Part shown: positions 25,408 through 38,117 of the stretch, piece by piece
Layout of the letters: every line of letters begins with the position of its first letter
Position numbering within the stretch: position 1 is the first letter of the stretch
Assembly (NCBI GenBank): GCA_037157565.1
Contig: JAZHRO010000063.1
Coordinates: forward strand, 94,736,001-94,800,000
Reading direction: 5' to 3'
Length of the DNA: 64,000 bases
From: Thalassia testudinum
Taxonomy: Eukaryota > Streptophyta > Magnoliopsida > Alismatales > Hydrocharitaceae
Made by a program: the position numbers and the translations under genes
Notes under the pieces: generated by a model
Seen by the model: only the letters and a program-made list of their open reading frames with translations
What the model was told of the DNA's origin: nothing
Database searches by the model: none

Positions 25408-25931
25408 TCAATTGCATTTCTTTTTTTCCCCTTCCTAACCCCACTTTGTATTCAATCATGACACCAAAACACTTCCTCTTGGAAAAGTATTTCTTCATAG
25501 TATTTCTTCATACTGGCTTAACAACCTAGTATCTTCATCAATATTCTTACATGCAGGCCATTTAGATTGCAAATTTGCCAAATCAGACTCAAGTTTTAGC
25601 TTTCCTGATCTTCCAATTGACGTCAGATTTTGCATGCCATCGCCGCAGGTCAGAAGTACGTGACTACCTCTATCCCCAATTGGTATCTGCCTGATATCAT
25701 CATTTGCTGCCCCAGCATTTTCAACCACTTGCTGAAAATGGTAGAAAATACCAAAAGTAAATACATAGAACATGAACAAAATAGTTTATCATATTCTTTT
25801 TTCTTCATTATCTTCAAGCTTTAACTCTATTGCTCCTTGATGTTTTTGTTCATCATCAAGCTCCTCCATCTCTATGGATTGAGAGCTTGAACATCTTTCA
25901 AGTATTCTAAATCAATTGCATTAACCTCAAA

Positions 25932-26235
25932 ACTTACAACTCAAATGCAATTGTTAAATGCACTTTTATTTTGTTATCACAAAAATCAAAGGCCAAGGAG
26001 CATTTGCACCAACAGTTGAGATACACCATTTATTATTTCTTGTTATATGTTTTGTCATTTCTATTTTTTTTTATATTGAACATACTTACAACTCAAATGC
26101 AATTGTTAAATGCACTTTTATTTTGTTATCACAAAAATCAAAGGCCAAGGAGCATTTGCACCAACAGTTGAGATACACCATTTATTATTTCTTGTTATAT
26201 GTTTTGTCATTTCTATTTTTTTTTATATTGAACAT
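25932..26235. repeat. Exact 152-bp tandem duplication
   Basis: Copy 1 is 25932-26083 and copy 2 is 26084-26235. I see no difference between them. The duplicated block includes sequence left of the solo LTR plus the first part of that LTR. Confidence 0.9.
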
Positions 26236-26313
26236 GCTTATTATTTTTTCAATACCTCTTCTCTATATAAAGAGGTGTTAGGTTCTTTTGAAAAATAGAT
26301 TGAATCATTTTCT
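26166..26313 (+). repeat. Probable solo copia LTR
   Basis: Its sequence (AGTTGAGATAC at the start, CTCTATATAAAGAGGTGTTAGG TATA region, ATCATTTTCT end) parallels the copia-3 LTR read in the same sense. It is flanked by CCAAC at 26161-26165 and 26314-26318, which fits a 5-bp target duplication. No internal copia sequence is attached. Confidence 0.65.
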
Positions 26314-26354
26314 CCAACTATAATATACATAGATATTTGCTAATGCTATAGATA

Positions 26355-27810
26355 TAGCATTAACAAATGGGGTCGAAGATCGGCTGGGTACAAAGGTGGG
26401 GGCTCTACCCCTCCGATACTTGGGTCTACCCCTAACAGATAGGAGGGTCTCAATGCAGGACTGAGCTCTGTTGCTTGGGAGTATCGAAGATCGGCTATCG
26501 GGGTGGGCGTCCAAGCTACTGTCGAGAGGTGGGAAGCTAGTCCTCCTCAAGGTAGTTCTGTCAGCAATACCAACATCTCTTTAGTTGTGAAGATACCGCA
26601 GAAAATTGAAGACAAAATTATGAGCCTGATGAGAAGCTTCTTCTAGACCACTTTTGGAGCAAGAGGGAGGGGGGCGAAGTTGGTGACTTGGAGTGAGGTG
26701 TGCATGCCTATTAGAGATGGAGGTCTGGGAGTCAAGGAGCTAAGGAGAATAAATGACAGCCTCCTGACAAAGTGGATTGCTAGGTTGCTTGAGGGAAGGG
26801 TCTGTTTGGTGGGGAGGATCTTGCGTTCTTGCTATGGGGGATCGACGAATTGAGAGCTCCTCGCTTCGCCTCCTAGAGGAGCTTCCCATTTCATAAGGAG
26901 CTTGTCGATGGTGGTGCCGAAGGTCCAACCGTTTTTTACCCCATTGCTAGGGTCGGGCGAGGCTTTCAAGTTCTGGACGGATGGCTGGACAAGGCTTGGA
27001 GTCTTGGCGGAGCGCTTCCCTAGACTTGCAGTGCTAGCGGTTGATAGGAGAGCCTCAGTGGCGAAGGTCTGGAATGGCACGTGGTGTCCCACTTTCATGG
27101 GCAACTTGTCAGACCAAAGGCTTAAAGAGGTACAAGTGTTGTTGTAGGAACTCCAGGGGTTTCAACTAGAAGATGGTGCGGACTACTATGGATGGGAAGG
27201 TGATTTTTTCGTACATGATGCATATAGAAGGCTTGGTGGCTCGGGCACGCTAGGAGATATTAATTTGGCTAGAGACTGCAGGCAACTCTGGGAGGCTTCT
27301 TGCCCGTTGAAGTATATAAAGTGTTTGTTCGACTCCTCAGGAGAGGGACACTAATGACCAAGAAGTGGAGAGCTTGGTGGGTACCAGATGCGGAGAGGTC
27401 TTGTCTATTATGTGGTCAAGCAGAGAAAGACATCGACCATCTTTTCTTTGAGTGTCCAGTGGTGATGCAAATTTGAGAGCGGATGGGGAATCAGTGGTGG
27501 GACCATGACTCTTATACTAGATTTTGGCGGTCTTTCAGATGTGGTGGGGCTGACAGTGAACGCAATGTGTTTCAGTCAAAGAGGGAACGGGCTCGACCGA
27601 TGGCAACTTTGTGGGCTATTTGGCTAGGTAGAAATGCTGTCATGTTTAGGGGGCAGCGCCTATATGTAGAGAATTTTGTTAGGTCTGCGATATCTTTTAT
27701 TTCGGGGTGAAGCTCTACCTTGTAATGTAAAATTTATGTTTTCTGTTTGATTAATGAAAATTTGGGTGGTATCCGAAGGATTATCACCCTTTTTCCCCTA
27801 AAAAAAAAAA
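26355..27810 (+). mobile_element. LINE-3: 5'-truncated LINE with perfect target duplication
   Basis: It starts inside RT (GALPLRYLGLPL, then GWASKLLSRGGKLVLLKVVL) and continues with FWTDGWTRLGVLAERFPRLA. The zf-RVT segment is CPLKYIK, CLLCGQAEKDIDHLFFECP. The end is WAIWLGRNAVMFRG, followed by a 3' UTR and an A-run at 27800-27810. The 13-bp repeat aatgctatagata flanks it (26342-26354 and 27809-27821, sharing one or two A with the tail). Frames are broken by stops and shifts. Confidence 0.88.
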
Positions 27811-27821
27811 TGCTATAGATA

Positions 27822-28427
27822 CACTTATTTATATAGATACATATCGGTGACAACATTGATATAATGTAGGTTATACATATATGTTACTATACATTCGTAA
27901 TGACAATGATAAATGTGTGTGTTTACAATAATAAATAGTATAAATGTTATATGTCGACATCTTGTTTCAATAAAATAGATATAATATATGTTTTGGTTGT
28001 TTGTTTTGGCCTGTAATAGCATGTGTACCATGCATATAATATATATGTATACCCATTCAAGATAATACAAATATAAATAGTTAGTGTGCTTATGTCGCCC
28101 ACTTAAATAAAATAGGGTAGTTCTTTTTTATCTCACTTAAGTAGTAGTGCTACCATATGTTTCTTTCGAATAGCAATCATGCCATATGAGATGTTTAGGC
28201 ATATTCAATGGTTTAAGAATTAAAAAGACTTGTCACCTTCATTCAATCGGTTGATCGACTTTTTTTCATCTATTATCTTACACGATTAAAGAGCTTGTCA
28301 CCTTGCAGTCACCCATCACCTTGATAGCTTTGAGTATGAAGGAGGTCGAAGGAATAGAAGAGGTAGGAGGTCGGCACGATGGATATCACTGATAATCAGG
28401 GATTAGAATTGAGAGTTGGGGTTTAGA
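27822..28427. other. AT-rich spacer, nothing recognised
   Basis: Long AT-rich tract with ATATATGT-type words. No gene, RNA or terminal repeat seen. Confidence 0.5.
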
Positions 28428-28432
28428 CATAG

Positions 28433-28592
28433 TGGAAGAAAATGATAAGTCTTATTCCTTAAAACAACCCAACACCTCTTTATATAGAGAGAGGTTTGGG
28501 ACAATTACAATGCATATCCAAAACAAAAGATGAAATAACATAACATGATAAAATAGAACTAATAAATAAAGATAAATAGGAGTATCTCAACA
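28433..28592 (-). repeat. Copia-3 3' LTR
   Basis: 160 bp, ending in CTCAACA next to the polypurine tract. It has the TATA context CTCTTTATATAGAGAG on the plus strand. Confidence 0.85.
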
Positions 28593-28619
28593 CTTACCCT
28601 CAAGTTGAAGCATAGATAT

Positions 28620-31600
28620 CGATCATACTCAACTTGGAACAACAATCATCAAACGTCGATTGAGGTAAAGGCTTCATGAACATATCGACAGTCTAATCCT
28701 CAGATGCGACACAAGTCGTACGCAACAATCTATGCTAAATGAGATCTATAGAGCAGTGGCAATCTACCTTAATGTGCTTGGTGCGTTCATGAAACATGAG
28801 ATTGTTTACTATGTAAGTGATTGCCCGATTGTCGCATCTCATCTCCATAGGCTCCTCAATTTGGACATGCAAATCACACAATAGAGACCTTGTCCAACTC
28901 ATCTCTGCAGAAGTTTGGATCATTGCCCTGTACTTTAACTCGACATTAGAGCGAGAAAATACCTCATGTTTCTTTCTCCTTTAGGTAACCAAATTGCTTG
29001 TCACAAAAGTACAAAATCTAGTGGTCGATTTCCTACTCACAACACATCTTGCATAATCAGTATTAAAGTATCCAACCAATATCATAGAACTTCTCTGGAA
29101 AAGAATACCACGACTAAGTGCTTTCTTCAAATATCTCAACACCTACATAGCATCCTGCCAATGTAGCTTATTTGATTTCTCCATGAACTAAGCTTCCCTA
29201 CTACCAAGGCAATGTCACGTCTGATGGTCGTCAGGTACAAAAGTTTGCCCATGAGCTGCATGTACACTCTACTATCAACGAGCTCTACCTACTCATCAAA
29301 AAGACACCTTGAGGTCATAGGAATGTGGAGGTCCATAAGAATATTGGCTGGTTTGGACCTTAGCATCCTTGTCTCCTGTAACACATCTAAGGCATACTTC
29401 CGCTGAGAAAGAACAATTCCCTGCTTGCTTTTAGTTACCTCTATGCCTAAAAAGTACCTGAACTGGCCTAGGTCCTTCATAACAAACTGCTCAGCCATAG
29501 ATCTCTTAACCTAACCTATTCCGACTCTATCATCACCGGTAGTGATGAGAGCTTCTGGAATCATGCTCTAAGACTCTACTTAAGCCATAAATAGCCTTCT
29601 TCAATTTACACACACTCCCCATAAACCTCTAACCCGAGAGGCTACTGCATGTAAACCTCCTAAAGATCGCCATAGAGAAAGGCATCCTTCACATCAAGCT
29701 AGTGAAGCATCTATTCTTTATGGGCAACAACGGAAACAAGCATCCAGCCAGTCGACAAGCAAGCCATAGGGGAGAAAGTATCAAATAAGTCCACCACATA
29801 TGCATAGGTGAATCCCTTTGCCACCAACCGAGCCTTGTACATTGAAATAGACTCATCAAGGTCGTATTTCAAGGCAAAGACCCAACAAGATCCCACCAGG
29901 AGAGCACCATTAGGGAGAGCAGTCATCTCCAACATCTATCTACTACGGAATGCAGCCATCTCATCCTCCATGGCTTTGCTCCATTTTGGATTAAAACATG
30001 TTGGTATGTGAAAGGAATCTCTATAGCAGCAAGAATCATAGTAAAGAGCCCAAAAGTTATCCCTAGATTAGTTTAGTCACTACTCCAGCTACATGATAAT
30101 GAGCACAAGAACAGGACACCTTCCTAACAACTATAGAAAGGTCATCATCTAGAATAGTATCACCTGATCCTACACAATCAGCACTAGGCACAGAACTGTC
30201 AAATACCTCAACACATACTTAGTATCTAATAGCATTAGCGGTACTGTCAAGTGTAGGAGCACTCACGGGTGCCAGATTATCACTGTCATGTGCAGGACCA
30301 TCTCCAGAGAAGGGAAACTCATCCATCGAAACAGCTGGAATGGGCATAAGTGCAAACTCAACCTCTACATCTGTCGTGCTGCAAGAGAACAATATGGCAC
30401 TAATTCATGAAATATAACATTCGCACTCACATAGTGCCTACCAGCCATTAGATGAAAACATCGATACCTCTTCTGGGTCCGTGAATATCCAAGAAAGATG
30501 CACTTCACTACTCTGGGTGCCAGTTTGTCTCTCTCTGGTCCCAATAAATGTACAAAAGCAACACACCCAAACATACGTGGGGGCAACTAAAACAGATCCC
30601 TATCTGGGTACAAGACGTGCTAAGGAATGCGTTCATGTAACACAGAAGATAGCATTTTGTTGATAAGATAACAAGCTGTAAGCACAGCATCTCCCCAACA
30701 TAGATGTGGCACACAGTGGTGAATGAAAAGAGTACATGCCACATATAATATATGCATGTGCTTCTGTTCTACAACATCATTCTATTGTGAGGTGTGGGGG
30801 CAGGATGTCTAGTGTATAATGCCATGAGACCTGTAAAATTGTGCCAATCTAGTAGTGCAAAACTCCGAAGCATTATCGGATCACATAATTTTTGCCATAA
30901 TAGAAAATTAATTCTTTATTTCTAATAAAAAGGTCTCAATCATATGTCCAACGTCAAACTTTTTCTTTAACAAAAAGAGCCAAGATAAATAGGAAGGATT
31001 GTCTATAATAATCAAATAATATCTATGTCCTTGTCGATCAGGAACATGACTTGAACCCCAAACATCCATATGTAGTAGTTGAAATATAGCAGCAGTCCCT
31101 AATGCTATACTAGAAGGAAATGATGATATGTGGTGTTTTCCCAATTGACATGCATCACAAAGTATCTCTGTAGTTGCTGAAATATACAGGATGATGCATT
31201 TGAGCCTATACAGAAAAGAATGACCAAGGCGACAGTGCCACTGCAAGGCACTCCTAGCAGCAGAACTAGTCTCATCCCAACAAGCAACAGCAAGTGGTGT
31301 CTGGATTAGGCAATACACACCCCCCTTTTCATGTCCTCCACCAATCATCCTCCCTATCAACTTGTCTTGAAAAATCCATCCCAGTTCATCAAAAATAGCA
31401 CGACAATTAAGATGCTTCGTAATCTTATTAGGAGACAAGTTTAGTAAAAAATTAATTACAAAAAAGGCATCAAACAATCTTATAATGCCACCTCTCCCTG
31501 GCCATCTGCAACCTATACCGTCCTGCTATCGGGTACAGACTGCAATCGACCAAAACAACCCTGATCTCCTAACAGATGATGTGAAGCACCAGAATCCACT

Positions 31601-32630
31601 AACCAAGTCATACATGCAGATGCCAGTGCACATAGATCAATACACGAAGAGGTGAAGGCAGCGATCTCAGTAGCAAGAGCCGTTGGCTCCTAGGTCAACT
31701 GGGAAAGACGCTGAAGTAGAGTATCGTAGTCTACTCTCAGAACTAGCATGACTTCAACAGTCTCTGTAGAAGTTACAAATGCTTAGTTTGCCATTGAAGG
31801 TCTCCTATGCTTGGCGCAACATGAAGCCTCCACATAACCAACTTTGCCACAAAAAGTGTATGTGATGCTGATGCAAGATCTCCCAGAAGCACCACAACCT
31901 CTCCCACGCCTGCAAGTAGAAGAGGTTCCTCTACTACCACGTCCAGCCACAACAGCAAGGGCAAACATGTGGTTAGCATCTTCAATCTGAGGTGCAAGCA
32001 CATCAATGTGACTCAAATGACTATAGACTTTCTCTAAAGCAACAAGCTCTGACAAGGTGAGAATCTGTGACTTGGTCGTCACGTATTCAGAACCAAGGCC
32101 CGAAAGAAACGGATGCATCGCCCCCTCTCTGTGGTACTCTCTAAATAGCACATGTGCACATTGGCCTGCATGCATTGTACTTCTCCTGAAGCCCCTTGAG
32201 GGCAAAGTAGTACTAAGAGAAAGATCGCCTTCCTATTTTAGCTAAGACAACTCATAGCTAATCTAAAAAACTCGAGATGAGTTTTTCTCATGTGAATAAG
32301 TGTCACGAATATTGTCCCACATAACTTTGACAATCAGATAGTACACATGATCTCGTCTCCAATCCGAGGAATAACACAATTCATCAACCAAGCCTTGACC
32401 ATTGCATTATCCTTCTTCCATGTGGTATATTTTCCCGTCTTCTCTGCATGCTCTAACTCCAACAAAATATATTCCTTGTCATGACACTCTACCATCATCA
32501 AAAACATCTGAGACCACCTGGAATAATTCATCTAATCCAACTTGATGATGGGACCAAAAAATAGGCTCTTATAAACCCCAGACTTGGGAACAGTGCCCGA
32601 TGTCACCTCAGAGAAACTGGTACTCGCCAT
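28620..32630 (-). pseudogene. Copia-3 gag-pol, degenerate
   Basis: Gag starts at ATG 32630 (MASTSFSEVTSGTV) and continues through NYSRWSQMFLMMVECHDKEY. The zinc knuckle reads YTFCGKVGYVEASC near 31850, so the first Cys and the His are both Tyr. Protease DSGAS is at 31582-31596. GAG-pre-integrase/integrase is the long open run 30908-31477 (CRLGHSFLYRLK, CDACQLGKHHISSFPSS, LLHMDVWGSSHV). RT pieces are at 29289-29498 ([15 protein letters not shown]) and 29711-29935. The polymerase YVDD box is not found; the stretch near 29540-29580 looks deleted. RNase H is at about 28620-29180 ([13 protein letters not shown]). Confidence 0.86.
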
Positions 32631-33201
32631 TGTGAGCCAAATAAACAAAGAATATGCCACTCTAACGATCTGAAATATTTTTCAAATCATAAAAGAAATC
32701 ACCACAGGCAAATCAAGCCTTCGACGTAAGGTCCAAGATCACAGAAGTCCGGAAGATCACACCCAAGACAAGGAGAGACCCCCTTTGCAAAGCTACAAGG
32801 TGCACATGGCCCAGGGACTGCCCTGCACACCCGTAACAAGAAGGGGGTATCTGCGCCACTACCAAGAACCCCAACAACATCGCCTACGCCACTAGAGTGC
32901 CCTAGGTCGGATCCCTGCACCACAGCCGAAAGGTGGCTAGGCACTGCTGCAGGGTTCAGTGCTCCTCCGATGACCCCTATGGCTTATCACCTAGGGGTCC
33001 ATCGCCCGATGGGGCCCTGTAGGGCCCCCTGCGAAGCCCCCTACCGATGCTAAAGGTCGATGGAGCAGCCCATGCGTCGACGGGGAGGAGAGAGAGAGGG
33101 CTGAAGGCGATGAGAAGGAGAGGCCTTTTGGTGTTAGAGTTTCTGGGATTTTTCTCAGTGGGATATGAGAACCCAATCTAGGATCATGCTATGATACCAA
33201 G

Positions 33202-33738
33202 TGATAGAAAATGATAAGTTTTACTCCTCAAAAGAACCCAACACCTCTTTATACAGAGAGAGGTTTGGGACAATTACAATGTATGTCCAAAATAAAAAAT
33301 AAAATAACATAACATAATAAACCAGAAGTGATTTAAATGCCAGCGACATGCCAGCAAAATAGTGATTTTTGAAGATATGCCATGTCGACATGTTTAAGTT
33401 GTCGAAATGCAGGTTTCGTCAACACGCCGTCAACATGCTGCTGCACTTGTTACTGCTCCAGTTGCAGCTCCATTGTTGCTGCACAAGTTATATATCAACA
33501 TATTACATATGAAGTAATAGATATGATTTTGGACTTAAATGAAAATATTTATACATTGAAATAGTTATTTTTAAATTTCTAATCATTTTGATTACCTTTG
33601 TCATTTTTATCGGTATGCCTTTAGCATGCTCTCGACATGCCGGCTAAATGCGCATTTGAAAATTCATTGAAACGACGTCAAAATCAACATGTCAAACCTT
33701 AAACAGAACTAATAAATAGAGATAAATAGGAGTATCTC
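33202..33738 (-). repeat. Copia-3 5' LTR, interrupted
   Basis: It starts TGATAGAAAATGATAAG next to the primer-binding site and matches the left LTR up to about 33327. The match resumes at about 33701 after the MITE. Confidence 0.82.
33328..33700. mobile_element. hAT-type MITE inside the copia-3 5' LTR
   Basis: 373 bp between 8-bp repeats aaccagaa (33320-33327) and aaacagaa (33701-33708); the intact left LTR has a single tagaa site there. The ends GTGATTTAAATGCC and ATGTCAAACCTT are imperfect inverted repeats related to hAT-1 termini. The interior shares ATGCCG/GTCAACATGC and CAGCAGCA-type sequence, in inverted orientation, with 15164-15663. Confidence 0.8.
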
Positions 33739-33743
33739 CATAG

Positions 33744-35830
33744 ACGTCAAAGGAGGGTGTTGTACAAGGGTAGGCATTGGGGATGCAAATCATGTGATGG
33801 ATAAGATAGGTAGGGTTTAGTTTTTGTTTCAAGTGTTCCTTTCAAGGGTGCAAAATTCGATTTCTGTAGCTAATTAATCAATAGATTAATCGTATGCAGT
33901 CAGCAATCACACTGCACACCTATATACTAGTGTATAATCGGGCAGGCCAATTAATCGACCGACTGAATAATGCATGTTGGATGCCCTTCTCAAGATTTCA
34001 TGTCTTATTCTTTTGTTGGATATTTGTTATAGCAACTTGTTCTTACCGTTCTTGTTGCATATTTGTCTCCTTTAGAGTTATGATCTATCAATCTTAGCTT
34101 ATTTGTCATGTTTTATGTAATATTGTAGCCATTTGTTAGAAGCTAGAGCCCTACTTATTACTCATTGAGCCAATGTGCATGTCAAACAAATAAATTAATG
34201 CTTATGTACATAATTTCAATTTATACATAAATATATAATATATATAATAGCATATATAATTAACCATTTAATCCCCAATTAATCACTCAAACACCACTTT
34301 TGAAAAAAAAAAAAAATCACTCGCATACCATATACTCAATCGGTGACTTCAGTGATCGAATACCAACTCTCAATTTTTGCATCCCTTTTTTTTCCAAAAG
34401 AAGGGTCAAATCAATGATTCAATTCAACCAATTCAAACCGTTGAACCAAATTTTTGACCATTTTATATAGGATTTGACGTTTATTTCGGAAACAGGCTGA
34501 GTGAAGTGTTTTCATACAAGGCTCCAGATCAACCAATGCGACCAGCATGTTCAGCTCTGTTTTTAAAAAATTGAATTTCACATTGTTGTTTCATAATGTA
34601 TGCAAAAGTTAAATAGAGGAATCAGTTCGGGCAGGCAAGTGCATGGGTTCCGACTATGTGAAGAATCCGGGAATTGGTTGGACGACAATTCTTTGGCCAT
34701 ATTGTACAAAGCCTTATACTTGAAAATTATTTTCGTTGGGCCCTATTATATCAAAAGTTATCTAATTTATATCAATATTGTTGAAATTCAACCACGAAAT
34801 AAGCCAAGCAATTACTAATTATTTCCAACTCCACTGAAACTGCCAGAAAGAGATATCTGAATGAAAGAAAAAAATCAAATAGTAGCAACCAAAGGCCTAA
34901 ATATATTAAACTAAGCTTACAAAAATTATTTAACTATGCCAGGATTGAACACATGCATTCATGTTAGCAATCACGTATTGAGAATTTAGAAGTTTTAAAG
35001 CTGAATGTACACACGATACAATCATGACTAATAAAAGAAAAAATCAAATAGTAGCAGCCACAGGCCTATGAATATATTAAACTAATCTTGCATAAATTAT
35101 TTAACTATGCCAGGATTGAACACATGCATTCATGTTAACAACCATGTATTGAGAGTTTAGAAGTTTTTAAGGCTGAATGTAAACACGATGCAATCATGAC
35201 AGTTATCTACAAACATGAATTTAAAAAAAATCAGAATTTTTTCCTTTTTTAAACGGAATGAAGTAGTGTACATAACATGAAAGCAATGATCATAAGTAAC
35301 TAGAAAGATAAATCACTATGCTAACAGCCAAGCAAAGTCAAATCGTTAAAGTAAAACTGACGAGTTTAAGAGCATATAGACAGCAGTTGGCAACATTGAA
35401 CGAGATGGGTGCACTCATATACAAAGACTATGGAATAATTCAAAATAAAACATTTTGAAAAAACAGATCGTACACGGACAAAGTAAACACTTGGCACACT
35501 CTTGCCAGTATATTCAACCATCAACCATGTGTTCTTATCAGTGCATAACTAGTAGTTTTTAGGGAGTGATATTTTAATTTCAGTATAATGTCAACCTTTT
35601 TTAGCGATAATACACTGTCAATTTTGAATCCCAGGATCATTATTCAATTTTAGAGTTCATAGGAATGTTTTTCATAACTCTTTTCTATTTTTCTTTTAAA
35701 GGATAATCTTTGCTATATTTTTAAATTATGGATCTCAATAAGGCTTCCTCGGTTGGCTTTGTAGAATGATCACAGGCTCCTTCAGTTGAATTTGCTTCAA
35801 TAATAGGAATATTGTCCCAGGCCAAGGGCA
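33744..35830. other. Intergenic or intronic sequence, no gene recognised
   Basis: AT-rich with no credible coding. It contains a diverged tandem duplication (34861-35205, listed separately). If the carrier gene continues leftward, this is part of its intron 3. Confidence 0.4.
34861..35205. repeat. Diverged tandem duplication, unit about 171 bp
   Basis: Units 34861-35032 and 35033-35205 share AAATCAAATAGTAGCA, CAGGATTGAACACATGCATT and ATGCAATCATGAC-like segments, with scattered differences. Confidence 0.85.
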
Positions 35831-35831
35831 A

Positions 35832-36262
35832 TGTTGTAAACATCAGTAATCGATATTTAGTTGATCAAGTCACTAACTAAGGAGTAAATGGTATGCAAAG
35901 GAATAGTCAAGGAATACTCAATCGGGTATTTTTTAAATATTTAAATATATATATATATATCAACAACTAAAATATACCATCACATAAAAGTAAACTATTT
36001 TCAAACTTAAAATTATGAAAATAAGCTACAAACCATAATCCCAACGAAATAAAATCACAAGTTCGAAATAGTGAAGCAACCAAGCAAGAGAATAAAATCA
36101 TGAGTCAACTCTCTATAGAGAAATAGGGTGCATAATCAGGCCAGTAGATCGACTACTTGGCTGAGTAGTCAGGCCTGCCAACTATGTGCTCGAGTATGAG
36201 TTGTTCAATCGGTTAGGAGATCGACTAGGAGTAGTTGGCGGACTCAACTGATTTGTACAACA
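35832..36262. repeat. MITE-like element, copy 1
   Basis: Short inverted ends TGTTGTAAA and TTTGTACAACA. The centre (CCATCACATAAAAGTAA and following) matches sequence right of copia-4 at about 42226-42300. A (TA)n run sits at 35945-35960. Confidence 0.45.
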
Positions 36263-38102
36263 GAGACAAAGGATTTTAGATCCTATACATCCCCCTAATA
36301 TTCTTCTTCCCATTTTTCGATCCACCACCACCAGAGATTGCCACCACTTCAGGCCAACCTTGCCGCCTCTTGAGACTGACAACACCATCTCCCTTACCTC
36401 CTACCAAAGCCATATCCCTTCTGCTTATAAAGTTGGCTATCAGTTTTCCTGGGAGGATTTTTTTTTGCAAGGGGGAAGCGAGGTTGACAAAAGGTTGCTA
36501 ACATGCTAGTTTCATTAAAGAAAAGCACTAGTTACACCAATGTTGAGAAAGATAGATATCAACATTTGATTACTCAACTATTTCCCTAGTGTCTATTCTA
36601 TTGGCAACAAAATTAAAGATGGCAACTTCTCCAACCCTTCCCTTACCAGCCTTCAAAGCATCTAGGACATGACAACCAAGCAGTATGGTGCCAAGTTCTT
36701 GGTCTAGTAGACCTAGTTCCTTTAGTCAACTTTTCATTAAAGTAACTTTTTGTGGGGGAAAAACAATGTATGCGTTACTCACTGTCACTTTTTTTTTGTG
36801 AAAGGTAAAAGGATGATAACCACCCAACTTCATTCAATCATCAATGTCACACATATCGTTCTCTATCTTGTCCTAATAACTTCTAGCCAATTTGCTCTTT
36901 CCCTTAATTGTTATTCAATTCCCAAAGAGCCACGATGAGGTTGTATAACATTCTTTAATTCAAGATAAGATGAAGAGAAAAGATATGTGCAATCCAAATT
37001 CACATGGGAATTAGCTATTACTATGGATGGAGAAAAGTGTGCATCTATGATGAAATATTTACATAACTCTGTTTAGAGTTTCAAGGCTCGTCTCATTGCT
37101 AAGGGTTGTACACAAATCATATGTAATGCTTTGCAATTTAGGGAGTCTCTTAAAAGATTCGCATGTTAAAAGAAAATATCTAGAGACTTAAATAGATCTT
37201 GAATGCATAGTTTGACAAGTCAAAGTAGTCAAAGGATCTGGCTTTACCATAGTCTTTTGCAGATGACTGCATATTCACTTGCAAATATCTTCATGCTTGA
37301 TGGCTCGACTACATTGATGATTGCGAAAACTCGTGGAAGCAAAGCAAGCCTTAGCACATGGAGATCCCATGCATGAAACTTGGTGGGTGATGGAGAGAGA
37401 GAGCTCGATGGTGAAGAAGAAAGAGAGAGAGAGAAAGGAAGTTGTTTGTGGAAATAAAACCATATTCAACTCAAATAAGAATAACATAGGTTCTCTCTAT
37501 ATTATAGAGTTGGCTAAAAACAATAAACAAAATATCCCACTAACTTAATTATTTAACACCTAACATACCTAGGGCCGATGCCCCTTGGTGACCGAACAGA
37601 CCTGCCACCCACGTGGCCCACTGTGCCACGTGGGCACTTATTCTCCACAATGACATCATGATGACTAGGAGTGATGGATCTAACCTTGAAAGAGCCAAGC
37701 ACTTGTTCCATTTTAGTTTGTTGGAAAAGATATTTGGCAAGATGATGTTTTGGGCAGTAAATTTCCTACACTAGAGAATGCAATCTTACTTCTCAGAGAA
37801 AATATATCCTTGTTCAACTCAATAAGGTCAGTTTGCCTAATTGCAAACTGTCCAATGACCTAGGGCAATTGCCAATAGAGAGCTCTATGGGACTAATATT
37901 GTGCCTAATACTAACTCTAAATTTTTCTTTTACAGTGGATCACATCAATCAACATATTGATGGACCTCAATTAATCCATTTGAATACTACCTATCACATG
38001 CTTTATTTTTTAAAAGAGGTACATATCACATACTTCATTACCTAAAATCATCATTGGTAATTATCTTGCTTTTAGGAACAACGGAAGTATATTGTATTCC
38101 AT
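36263..38102. other. Intergenic or intronic sequence with a faint copia RT trace
   Basis: The only protein-like trace is about 37080-37140 on the plus strand (SFKARLIAKGCTQI), resembling the copia RT phrase [16 protein letters not shown]-rich stretch lies at 37388-37436. Nothing else was recognised. Confidence 0.35.
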
Positions 38103-38117
38103 AAGGTTGCAAAACTC

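Larger units (their letters stand above)
18936..25800 (-). mobile_element. LINE-2: L1-type LINE split by hAT-2
   Basis: The poly(T) at 18936-18944 marks the 3' end. Reading on the minus strand from the right: linker YEEILFQEEVFW (about 25480-25520), RT front 24988-25407 with TKSPGSDGFLAIFYQKGW, RT palm and thumb to 24266 (FADDT box near 24490-24502, broken by one extra T), then KYFPMESLWEYTIK (about 23880-23930). hAT-2 follows. Left of it are RWMVGD-like KWMVGDDRKINI (20050-20090), zf-RVT (19799-20008, LVWKPHPKGIFTARSAY) and an RNase H-like end (19252-19500, LIKVDGAVGG). Endonuclease is not seen. Confidence 0.85.
28433..33738 (-). mobile_element. Copia-3: full-length degenerate Ty1/copia with MITE in its 5' LTR
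   Basis: The left LTR is 28433-28592. The right LTR is 33202-33738 and includes a 373-bp MITE plus one copy of the MITE target site. The element is flanked by CATAG on both sides (28428-28432 and 33739-33743); the last few bases of the right LTR appear lost. The primer-binding site opposite 33185-33201 is CTTGGTATCATAGC. The leader 32700-33180 is GC-rich. Coding sequence lies between. Confidence 0.87.

Noticed and set aside
25958..26298. Open frames MHFYFVITKIKGQG as a small gene
   Set aside because: They repeat because the DNA is duplicated, lie in an AT-rich solo LTR region, and have no similarity or gene context.
37070..37150. Additional copia element
   Set aside because: Only about 15 residues resemble a copia RT phrase and no flanking domains, LTR or polypurine tract accompany them.
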